A DNA stretch of 10,966 nucleotides from JAKOQB01 sp036824465. Its GTDB lineage: Bacteria > Pseudomonadota > Gammaproteobacteria > Burkholderiales > Burkholderiaceae_F. This document shows, in pieces, positions 5,792 through 10,966 of the stretch. Made by a program: the position numbers and the translations under genes. The notes beneath the pieces are model-generated. The model was not told where the DNA came from, did no database searches, and was given only the letters and a program-made list of their open reading frames with translations. Each line of letters starts with the position of its first letter. Within the stretch, counting starts at the first letter, position 1. The stretch is from positions 1 to 10,966 of the forward strand of contig DAITAC010000120.1 in assembly GCA_036824465.1 (NCBI GenBank), written 5' to 3'.

Positions 5792-7257
5792 GCGCTCGAA
5801 CTGCGGATCAGCCGATCGACCACTTCGCCGTCGGCGTCAATCAGTTCGATCGCCAGTGGCATCTTTCCGAGCGCATGCGTCGCGCATGACAGGCAGGGGT
5901 CGAAAGCGCGGATCGCGACTTCGATATGGTTCAGCAGTCCTTCCGTGAGCTTGCGGCCATCGAGGTAGCGCTTCGCCACCTGGCGGATCGCTTCGTTCAT
6001 CGCCTGGTTGTTGTGGGTGGTGGACACGATCAGGTTGGCACGCACGATCTGGTCGTCCTCGTTGACGCGATAGTGATGAATCAGCGTGCCGCGCGGCGCC
6101 TCGATCACACCGACGCCACGTTCGGCACGCTCGCCCTTCGCCATCAGCTCGGTGCCAACGATGTCGTCGTCGTGCAGCAGTTCCTTGATGCTTTCGGCGG
6201 CGAAAAGCATTTCGATCATCCGGGCCCAGTGGTACGCAAGCGTCGCGTGCACCGGCTGGCTGCCGCCGAAATCGACGAACTCGCGTCGCGCCATGTCCGC
6301 AAACGGCGTGGTGATGTGGTCACAGTTCTGCACGCGCGCGAGCGGCCCGACCTTGTACCAGCCGCGCTCGGGGCCAAGGCTGCGCAGATAAGGGAACTTC
6401 ATGTACGACCACGGCCGTACTTCTTCAATGATCGCGTCCCAGTAGCGCCGCGTGTCGAAGTGATCAAACAGAATCGCGCCTGTCTCGTCGCGCGCGCGCA
6501 GCGCGCCGTCGTACAGATCGAGCGCACCGTCGGGCGCAACCAGGCTCAGCATGTTCGAGCGGAAGGCGCCAAAGCTGTTGTACAGGCTGACATTGGTCAG
6601 GTGCAGCTTCTTCGCCAGCTCGACCGCGTCGCGCGACCACGCAATCACCTGATACACATCGGCCAGCAGCGCAGCGCGCTCTTCGATCGTCAGCGCCTTG
6701 TTCACGCCACCGGGCACGCTGCCCGTGCCGTGAATGCGCTTGCCCGCCGTGTAATGAATCACCTCCTGCCCGTACTTGCGCAGCAGCACACCCTGTCTAG
6801 CGATGTCGGGATGCGCCGCCGCGACGCCAACGATGTTGCGCTTTGCGACTTCCGAATCAAATCCGAACAACAGGTCCGGCGATGACAGATGAAAGAAGTG
6901 CAGCGCGTGCGACTGCAGGATCTGACCGTAGTGCATCAGGCGTCGGATCTTCTCCGCGGTCGGTGTGAGCTTCGCGCCGACGATCATGTCGAGCGCCTTG
7001 GACGCCGCGAGGTGGTGGCTGACCGGGCAGATGCCGCACAGCCGCTGCACCATCACCGGCACTTCCCAGTACGGCCGGCCCTGGATGAATTTCTCGAAGC
7101 CGCGGAACTCGACAATATGCAACCTCACCTGATGCACGTGATTGTCGGCGTCGAGCAGGATGGTGACCTTGCCATGCCCCTCGACGCGCGATACTGGATC
7201 GATCGCGACGCGGCGCAGGTTCTCGGCGTTGGCAGCGGTTTCGAGTTCCAGGTTCAT
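5785..7257 (-). CDS. hoxH: HoxH, large [NiFe] subunit of the NAD-reducing hydrogenase
   Basis: This 490-residue cytoplasmic catalytic subunit carries the Ni-Fe(CN)2CO centre where H2 is split. The N-terminal RVEGHGK motif (24-30) is present. The L1 motif RLCGICPVSHH (72-82) supplies C74 and C77, and the L2 motif DPCLSCATHALG (from 453) supplies C455 and C458, giving all four nickel ligands. Cleavage by HoxW is expected after H461, releasing a 29-residue tail that ends in SSSAC. The ATG at 7257 is chosen because it places the first conserved motif at the usual distance and lies 5 bases after the hoxY stop; the frame stays open further upstream but only as a shadow of hoxY. The length agrees with HoxH of Ralstonia (about 490). 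No key residue is missing, so the enzyme should be catalytically complete. Confidence 0.98.
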   Translation of the reverse strand: MNLELETAANAENLRRVAIDPVSRVEGHGKVTILLDADNHVHQVRLHIVEFRGFEKFIQGRPYWEVPVMVQRLCGICPVSHHLAASKALDMIVGAKLTPTAEKIRRLMHYGQILQSHALHFFHLSSPDLLFGFDSEVAKRNIVGVAAAHPDIARQGVLLRKYGQEVIHYTAGKRIHGTGSVPGGVNKALTIEERAALLADVYQVIAWSRDAVELAKKLHLTNVSLYNSFGAFRSNMLSLVAPDGALDLYDGALRARDETGAILFDHFDTRRYWDAIIEEVRPWSYMKFPYLRSLGPERGWYKVGPLARVQNCDHITTPFADMARREFVDFGGSQPVHATLAYHWARMIEMLFAAESIKELLHDDDIVGTELMAKGERAERGVGVIEAPRGTLIHHYRVNEDDQIVRANLIVSTTHNNQAMNEAIRQVAKRYLDGRKLTEGLLNHIEVAIRAFDPCLSCATHALGKMPLAIELIDADGEVVDRLIRSSSAC

Positions 7258-7262
7258 CGTCG

Positions 7263-7808
7263 TCAGTCGTACTGGATGAGACCGTGCCCTAACTGCGGCG
7301 TTCGGCCCGTGAGCAGATCGTTGAGGAATTTCCAGATCGCGTCCGCCGAAGGCGGGCAGCCCGGCAGGAAGTAGTCGACCTTCACCACCTCGTGCAACGG
7401 GTGCACCTTGTCGAGCGGCAATGGCAGTTCCGGATCGTTCGGGATACCGCCCTTCGCCAGCCCCGGCTCGGTGACGTAGACCTCCTGCAGGCAATTGCCC
7501 AGGTCGAGATGGTTGCGCTGCGCCGGCAGGCCACCGTTGATCGCGCACGCGCCGACCGCGACCAGGAGGCGGCAGTTCCTGCGGAACTCGCGCAGCACAT
7601 GCACGTTCTCCGCGTTGCAGATACCGCCTTCGATAAAGCCGATGTCGCATCGCCCGCAATGCTTGATGTCGGTCAGTGGCGAGCGGTCGAATTCGATGCG
7701 ATCGAGCAGCGGAAACAGCCGCTCGTCGATGTCGAGGAACGACATGTGGCAGCCGAAGCAGCCGGCGAGCGAAGTCGTCGCGACCTTGAGCTTCCGATTC
7801 GGGGTCAT
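7263..7808 (-). CDS. hoxY: HoxY, small subunit of the NAD-reducing hydrogenase
   Basis: This 181-residue cytoplasmic subunit passes electrons from the HoxH active site to the diaphorase module through one proximal [4Fe-4S] cluster. The cluster ligands are visible as LAGCFGCHMSF (C17, C20), VGACAINGG (C88) and LPGCPP (C151), the set expected for the short small subunits of bidirectional or NAD-linked hydrogenases. EGGICN (60-65) is also typical. There is no twin-arginine signal and no membrane anchor, so the enzyme is soluble. The C-terminal part that carries medial and distal clusters in membrane-bound hydrogenases is absent, as usual for HoxY. The start codon directly abuts the hoxU stop (TAG then ATG), pointing to coupled translation. 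The length matches the family. Confidence 0.97.
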   Translation of the reverse strand: MTPNRKLKVATTSLAGCFGCHMSFLDIDERLFPLLDRIEFDRSPLTDIKHCGRCDIGFIEGGICNAENVHVLREFRRNCRLLVAVGACAINGGLPAQRNHLDLGNCLQEVYVTEPGLAKGGIPNDPELPLPLDKVHPLHEVVKVDYFLPGCPPSADAIWKFLNDLLTGRTPQLGHGLIQYD

Positions 7809-8555
7809 CTATTCACCACCAGTTGCTTTTCGGTCGAGCGGACGCGGCGCATCGCGCAGTGCCTGCATGCTGATCGGCTGGGCATCAAAACGCCTGGTAC
7901 CGATCGGCTGCGCAAAACCGACGCGCTTTTGCAGAATCACGCCAACCGGACACACGTCCATCGCCTTGTCGGTCAGCGCGATGTTCGTGTCCGCCAAGCG
8001 GCCCGACTCGCTGTTGACGATCAGATGCTTGGTGATACCGCGTCCCGATAGCGCGAACACGCCCTTGCAGTCGACTTCGCTCGAGGCGCGCACACAGAGC
8101 TCGCACAGGATGCAGCGGTTGAAGTCGAGCAGGATGTCCGGATGAGATGCATCGACCGGCCGGTCCGGATAGAAGTGATCGAACTGGGCGCTCACCATGC
8201 CGAGGTCGTACGCCACCGCCTGCAGCCTGCAGTTGCCGCTCTTTTCGCACGATGGGCAGAAGTGATTGCCTTCGACGAACAGCATCTGCGTCAGCAGAAG
8301 GCGCTTGGCGTTGATCTCGTCCGTGTCGCTCTCGACCTGCATGCCGGCCTGCGCCGGTAGCGTGCACGACGTCATCCAATGGCCATCGACCTTCACCGTG
8401 CACAGCTTGCAACTGCCATGCGGCTTGAACTCGGGGTGGTAGCAAAGGTGCGGCACGTAGTAACCGGCAGCGAGCGCGGCCTGAATCACCGTCTGCCCCG
8501 GTGCAAACGGCACTTCCTCGCCGTCGAGCTGGAACGTTGGCCGCGTCTCGTTCAT
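7809..8555 (-). CDS. hoxU: HoxU, iron-sulfur diaphorase subunit of the NAD-reducing hydrogenase
   Basis: This 248-residue subunit wires HoxY to HoxF and is homologous to the N-terminal part of complex I NuoG. In order, a ferredoxin-like [2Fe-2S] domain has C38, C49, C52 and C64 (HLCYH, GSCKLC, TSC). A segment for an N3-like [4Fe-4S] cluster follows, EGNHFCPSCEKSGNC with C100, C103 and C109 plus H98. Then comes a [4Fe-4S] site from CILCELC (C148, C151, C154) and DVCPVG (C202). All expected cluster ligands are present. The ATG overlaps the hoxF stop as ATGA. The C-terminal tail beyond about residue 215 is polar and slightly longer than in the roughly 234-residue Ralstonia HoxU, with no recognisable motif. 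Confidence 0.97.
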   Translation of the reverse strand: MNETRPTFQLDGEEVPFAPGQTVIQAALAAGYYVPHLCYHPEFKPHGSCKLCTVKVDGHWMTSCTLPAQAGMQVESDTDEINAKRLLLTQMLFVEGNHFCPSCEKSGNCRLQAVAYDLGMVSAQFDHFYPDRPVDASHPDILLDFNRCILCELCVRASSEVDCKGVFALSGRGITKHLIVNSESGRLADTNIALTDKAMDVCPVGVILQKRVGFAQPIGTRRFDAQPISMQALRDAPRPLDRKATGGE

Positions 8556-10420
8556 TCGGCCTCTCCAAAATGCGCGCCGGCATCATCGCGGCCGGTCATC
8601 GCGCGCGCGCGTGCCAGCGCGCCGTCGAGATCGAACGCCGGCTCGTATTGCATCGAAACCAGTCGGCTCTCGTACGCCGGGCGGAACCGCTTGAGTGTGT
8701 CGAGAACCGGATTGCACGCAGTGTGCCCAAGCCCGCAGTGACTGCTCGCCTGCAGCAGGAGATTCAGTTCGCCGATCTGATTCAGATCGTGCTGCGAGCC
8801 CTTGCCCGCCGCGAGCTTATCCATCAGGTTGCGCAACAGCGCCGTGCCGACGCGGCACGGCGTGCAGAAACCACAGCTTTCGTGGGCGAAGAAGTGCGCG
8901 AAGTTGCGTGCCACCTCGAACAGGTCGCGCGACTCGTCGAACACCATGAACGCGCCCGCCGTGGGGAGATCCTCGAACGCGATGCGGCGGCCGAACTCGC
9001 TCGCGTCGATACAGATGCCCGAGGGGCCGCTCACCTGCACCGCCTGCGTGAACTCGGCGCCGCAATCGTGCAGCACCTGCGTGACGGTGACGCCGAATGG
9101 ATATTCGTAGATGCCGGGTCGCGCACAGTCGCCGGACACTGACAGGATCTTGGTCCCCGTCGAACGCGGCGTGCCGATGCTTGCGTACCAGTCACCGCCC
9201 TTCAGCGCGATCAACGCCGCCGCGCAGAATGTCTCGACGTTGTTGACGATGGTCGGGAACTTCAGATACCCGCTCGTGACCGGATACGGCGGCCGATTGC
9301 GCGGCACGCCGCGCTTGCCTTCGAGCGATTCGATCAACGCCGACTCTTCGCCGCACACGTAGGCACCGGCACCGAGATGAATGTCGATGTCGAACTCGAA
9401 ATCCGCCTTGCCGCAGATCCCGTGACCGAGCAGACCCGCTGAGCGTCGCCGCGCGAGCACCTGCTGCAGCGGCGCCAGCAGATGGCGATACTCGCCGCGC
9501 AGATAGAGGAATCCCTTCGTCGCCCCCACTGCGTAAGCTGCGACTGTCATTCCCTCGAACACCAGATCGGCATAGCGCGCGAGCAGCACGCGGTCCTTGA
9601 ACGTGCCTGGTTCGCCTTCGTCGGCGTTGCACACGACATATCGTTGCGCGGCGCGCGCATTGCGGCACGCTTCCCACTTCAAGCCCGTGGTGAAGCCGGC
9701 ACCGCCACGGCCGCGGAGCTTTGAGCGTTTGATTTCGTCCAGCGTCGCGGCAGGACCCTGCTCTGCGACGTCGAGGCCCTCGCGCCATGACCGCGGGTTC
9801 GATGCAGATTCCGGCGAATCGGAGCGGCCGCGCAACATCGTCGCGCGGATGGCATCGCCTGGCTGCAGTGAGCTCGCGAGAATGATGTCGCGGCGACAGA
9901 TGTTGTCGTCGATCGCAAACACTTCGGCAGGCCAGTTCTCGACGGGCACCATATCGCGGATCAGTCCCGCGATATGGTCAATGCGCTGCTCCGTCAGCTT
10001 TGGAATCGCCCAGCCGTTGACGAGCAGCGCCGGCGCCTGGTCACCCATGCCGGTGCACGAGGTCGTGTCGACTGAAACGAGATGGTCTTCGGAGACCTTG
10101 CCGCGCTCGATCCACAACTGCGCGCAGAGCCGTTCGAGCAAAGGCCGGCAGCCCGCCATGCCGTCGATGATGTTGTCCGAAAACCGCACGCGGTAGCGCC
10201 CGGCCGGCGCCAGGTGCAGAAAGCTGTAGAACCCCGCCACGCCTTCGACCCGCGCGCGCGGAAGCTGGACGGCCTGCGCGATCGTGGTGATCGCCTCAGG
10301 ACGAATCCAGCCTTCGGGCTCCTGCACTTCGCGCAGGATTTGCACGAGGTTCGTCCGTGCAGCGCTATAACGCGCAAGGACTTCGTCGAGCCGATTAGTC
10401 TGATGCGATCCGGTCGCCAT
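8552..10420 (-). CDS. hoxF: HoxF, NADH/FMN diaphorase subunit of the NAD-reducing hydrogenase
   Basis: This 622-residue protein fuses a NuoE-like N-terminal domain (about 10-160) to a NuoF-like domain (about 215-585). The NuoF part carries the FMN/NADH motifs LRGRGGAGFTTGLKWE (235-250), CNADEGEPGTFKDR (264-277) and GAGAYVCGEES (350-360). Its [4Fe-4S] ligands are ESCGFCTPCRVG (C516, C519, C522) with C562. It exchanges hydride with NAD(H) and hands electrons to HoxU. In the NuoE part the four [2Fe-2S] ligand positions read S81, D86, C122 and G126, so that cluster is probably absent. The ATG at 10420 has AAGG 5 bases upstream and lies about 40 bases from the predicted transcription start. A TTG 30 bases further up is in frame but would leave almost no leader. 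It is the first gene of hoxFUYHW. Confidence 0.97.
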   Translation of the reverse strand: MATGSHQTNRLDEVLARYSAARTNLVQILREVQEPEGWIRPEAITTIAQAVQLPRARVEGVAGFYSFLHLAPAGRYRVRFSDNIIDGMAGCRPLLERLCAQLWIERGKVSEDHLVSVDTTSCTGMGDQAPALLVNGWAIPKLTEQRIDHIAGLIRDMVPVENWPAEVFAIDDNICRRDIILASSLQPGDAIRATMLRGRSDSPESASNPRSWREGLDVAEQGPAATLDEIKRSKLRGRGGAGFTTGLKWEACRNARAAQRYVVCNADEGEPGTFKDRVLLARYADLVFEGMTVAAYAVGATKGFLYLRGEYRHLLAPLQQVLARRRSAGLLGHGICGKADFEFDIDIHLGAGAYVCGEESALIESLEGKRGVPRNRPPYPVTSGYLKFPTIVNNVETFCAAALIALKGGDWYASIGTPRSTGTKILSVSGDCARPGIYEYPFGVTVTQVLHDCGAEFTQAVQVSGPSGICIDASEFGRRIAFEDLPTAGAFMVFDESRDLFEVARNFAHFFAHESCGFCTPCRVGTALLRNLMDKLAAGKGSQHDLNQIGELNLLLQASSHCGLGHTACNPVLDTLKRFRPAYESRLVSMQYEPAFDLDGALARARAMTGRDDAGAHFGEAE

Positions 10421-10470
10421 GGGAGCCTTGCAGGTACCGCGGGTGCACAAGCAAGCGCGGCCGCCGACAA

Positions 10471-10486
10471 TGCAATGCTCGCGCCA
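10471..10486 (-). promoter_or_regulatory. Sigma-54 (-24/-12) promoter of the hox operon
   Basis: The minus strand reads TGGCGCGAGCATTGCA. This matches the RpoN consensus TGGCACG-N4-TTGCW at all positions but one, with exact spacing between the GG and GC elements. Transcription would start near 10461, about 40 bases before the hoxF ATG. In Ralstonia eutropha the soluble hydrogenase operon is known to need RpoN and the response regulator HoxA, so location and family knowledge agree. The site lies in non-coding DNA in the right orientation. An activator gene is not in the window. Confidence 0.75.
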
Positions 10487-10492
10487 CGGTCG

Positions 10493-10508
10493 CGGTCACT
10501 GATGACCG
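10493..10508. repeat. Perfect inverted repeat just upstream of the hox promoter
   Basis: CGGTCA-CTGA-TGACCG on the plus strand has 6-base perfect arms around a 4-base centre and ends 6 bases upstream of the -24 element. It is centred near -40 relative to the predicted start. This is closer than usual for a sigma-54 enhancer site, so a repressor or modulator site is as likely as an activator site. Function is inferred from position and symmetry only. Confidence 0.45.
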
Positions 10509-10552
10509 AAGTCAAGCGTGTTCGAACTGCCGCGCCGAACGCGCCTGACTCG

Positions 10553-10565
10553 CACCGAATTGGTG
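10553..10565. repeat. Imperfect dyad in the hox upstream region, candidate activator site
   Basis: CACCGAATTGGTG is a 13-base dyad with one mismatched pair, centred about 98 bases upstream of the predicted transcription start, a normal distance for a sigma-54 enhancer-binding protein. A perfect 8-base palindrome GTTCGAAC lies at 10520-10527. The surrounding sequence is the most AT-rich part of this gap (GGTGAATAAAGAG). No binding consensus that I know is matched. Confidence 0.3.
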
Positions 10566-10599
10566 AATAAAGAGGTCGCAACGCAACGACGGGCTTACC

Positions 10600-10878
10600 T
10601 CAAGCGAGTTTGGCCAACATGCGCGTGATGCGTTCGATGCGTGCGCCCTGTCGCTCGCGCTGATTGGCGGAAAACTGCGGGTGCTGAATTGCACACGCCA
10701 TCAGCTCGTAGAAGACTTTGTCGAGCGCTTTGCGCGCGGCGGATAGCTGCTGTGCGATTTCCTCGCAGTCCGCGGCGGCTTCGATCATCCCCTGCACGCC
10801 GCGGATCTGGCCCTCGACGCGCCTCAGGCGCAGCACCAGCTCGCGGCGCGCTTCGTTGGCGTTTCTTTCCTCGGCCAT
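10600..10878 (-). CDS. CsoR/RcnR-family (DUF156) transcriptional repressor, variant ligand set
   Basis: This 92-residue all-helical repressor contains the family signature LRLRRVEGQIRGVQGMIEAA (16-35), then DCEEIAQQLSAARKAL (37-52) with the conserved first-helix Cys, C38. By ungapped comparison with CsoR of Mycobacterium tuberculosis the Cu ligands H61 and C65 correspond to A63 and P67. This protein instead has C62 and H66 in the ELMACAIQH segment. RcnR-type nickel ligands and the Pro2 of FrmR are also absent. Two cysteines, C38 and C62, remain as candidates for thiol or persulfide sensing, as in the CstR branch, although their spacing differs. The start lies 6 bases after the preceding membrane-protein gene, so the two are co-transcribed. 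No strong ribosome site is seen. The family is sure; the ligand is unknown. Confidence 0.93.
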   Translation of the reverse strand: MAEERNANEARRELVLRLRRVEGQIRGVQGMIEAAADCEEIAQQLSAARKALDKVFYELMACAIQHPQFSANQRERQGARIERITRMLAKLA

Positions 10879-10884
10879 GGTTGA

Positions 10885-10966
10885 CTATGCGTGCGCTTCA
10901 CGCGACTCGGCAACGCCGAGCTTCTTCAGCATCCATCCCAGCGGACAGAAGTTTGTCAATCCGTAC
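10885..10966 (-). CDS. YgaP-like/DUF2892 small membrane protein, C-terminal end (5' part outside window)
   Basis: Read on the minus strand from the right edge, a frame gives YGLTNFCPLGWMLKKLGV, then AESREAHA and a TAG stop (10887-10885). The pattern GLTNFCPxxxxLKKLG closely resembles the end of DUF2892 (YgaP transmembrane-domain) proteins, where a short second membrane helix ends in F-C-P and is followed by LxxLGV. Only 26 codons are present, and they are too few to appear as a full open frame. These proteins often occur with rhodanese or sulfur-handling genes; E. coli YgaP is a membrane rhodanese. The gene is immediately upstream of the CsoR-family repressor and in the same direction, 6 bases apart, which suggests it is a member and perhaps a target of that repressor's operon. 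Confidence 0.72.
   Translation of the reverse strand, partial: YGLTNFCPLGWMLKKLGVAESREAHA

Noticed and set aside
5926..6885. 319-codon open frame on the plus strand opposite hoxH
   Set aside because: It is a shadow of GC-rich hoxH codons: the composition is dominated by Arg, Val, His and Ala, no family motif is seen, and hoxH itself has every active-site motif.
7258..7659. N-terminal extension of the HoxH frame into hoxY
   Set aside because: The extra residues are the out-of-frame reading of hoxY; HoxH of normal length begins at the ATG ending at 7257.
8501..9142. Plus-strand open frames opposite the 3' half of hoxF and similar long frames opposite the usher (814-1416, 914-1807, 1967-2473)
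   Set aside because: They are antisense to well-recognised genes, rich in Arg and Ala, and without motifs, signal peptides or ribosome sites.
10421..10450. In-frame TTG start that would lengthen HoxF by 10 residues
   Set aside because: It lies about 11 bases from the predicted sigma-54 transcription start, leaving no room for a ribosome site, while the ATG at 10420 has AAGG at good spacing.
10600..10878. Nickel sensor (RcnR or InrS type) controlling the neighbouring [NiFe] hydrogenase
   Set aside because: It is attractive by position, but the His residues used by RcnR and InrS are not at the equivalent positions (A63, P67) and there is no N-terminal His, so the sequence does not support nickel sensing.

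Overview
The window is high-GC DNA that looks betaproteobacterial, probably Burkholderiales. The basis is the codon usage, a hoxFUYHW operon of the Ralstonia/Cupriavidus type behind a sigma-54-like promoter, and a Csu-type (spore coat U domain) chaperone-usher pilus operon. Apart from one truncated gene at the left edge, every gene reads on the minus strand, so the biological order runs right to left.

Region 1 (right edge, 10966 to 10600): the last 26 codons of a YgaP-like/DUF2892 small membrane protein, followed 6 bases later by a CsoR/RcnR-family (DUF156) repressor. The repressor lacks the usual Cu and Ni ligand set.

Region 2 (10599 to 10421): an intergenic control region with a near-consensus -24/-12 promoter on the minus strand, a perfect 6-bp-arm inverted repeat just upstream of it, and two further small dyads.

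Region 3 (10420 to 5324): hoxF, hoxU, hoxY, hoxH and hoxW, almost without gaps and often overlapping. HoxFU is the NADH/FMN diaphorase module and HoxYH the [NiFe]-hydrogenase module of a soluble cytoplasmic NAD-reducing hydrogenase (H2 + NAD+ <-> NADH + H+). HoxW is the endopeptidase that trims the HoxH C-terminus after nickel insertion. All cluster and active-site cysteines expected in HoxU, HoxY and HoxH are visible. The NuoE-like [2Fe-2S] site of HoxF is mostly lost. No hyp maturation genes and no hoxI lie in the window.

Region 4 (5282 to 438): only 41 bases after hoxW, with no convincing terminator, comes a secretion/pilus cluster. It encodes a small secreted Cys-containing protein of unknown function, a probable major spore coat U pilin, a second spore coat U pilin with a GTG start behind hairpins, a PapD-like periplasmic chaperone, an outer-membrane usher, and a third, single-domain spore coat U protein. 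That last protein has almost no N-terminal extension before its first Cys and is therefore the candidate tip subunit.

Region 5 (left edge, 1 to 424): the C-terminal end of a plus-strand outer-membrane beta-barrel-like protein that converges on the pilus operon.

No stretch longer than 300 bases lacks a gene. I saw no tRNA, rRNA, insertion sequence, CRISPR array or phage gene. The least familiar parts are the small secreted protein at the head of the pilus cluster, the compact tip subunit, the variant CsoR-family repressor, and the head-to-tail placement of a pilus operon behind a hydrogenase operon.
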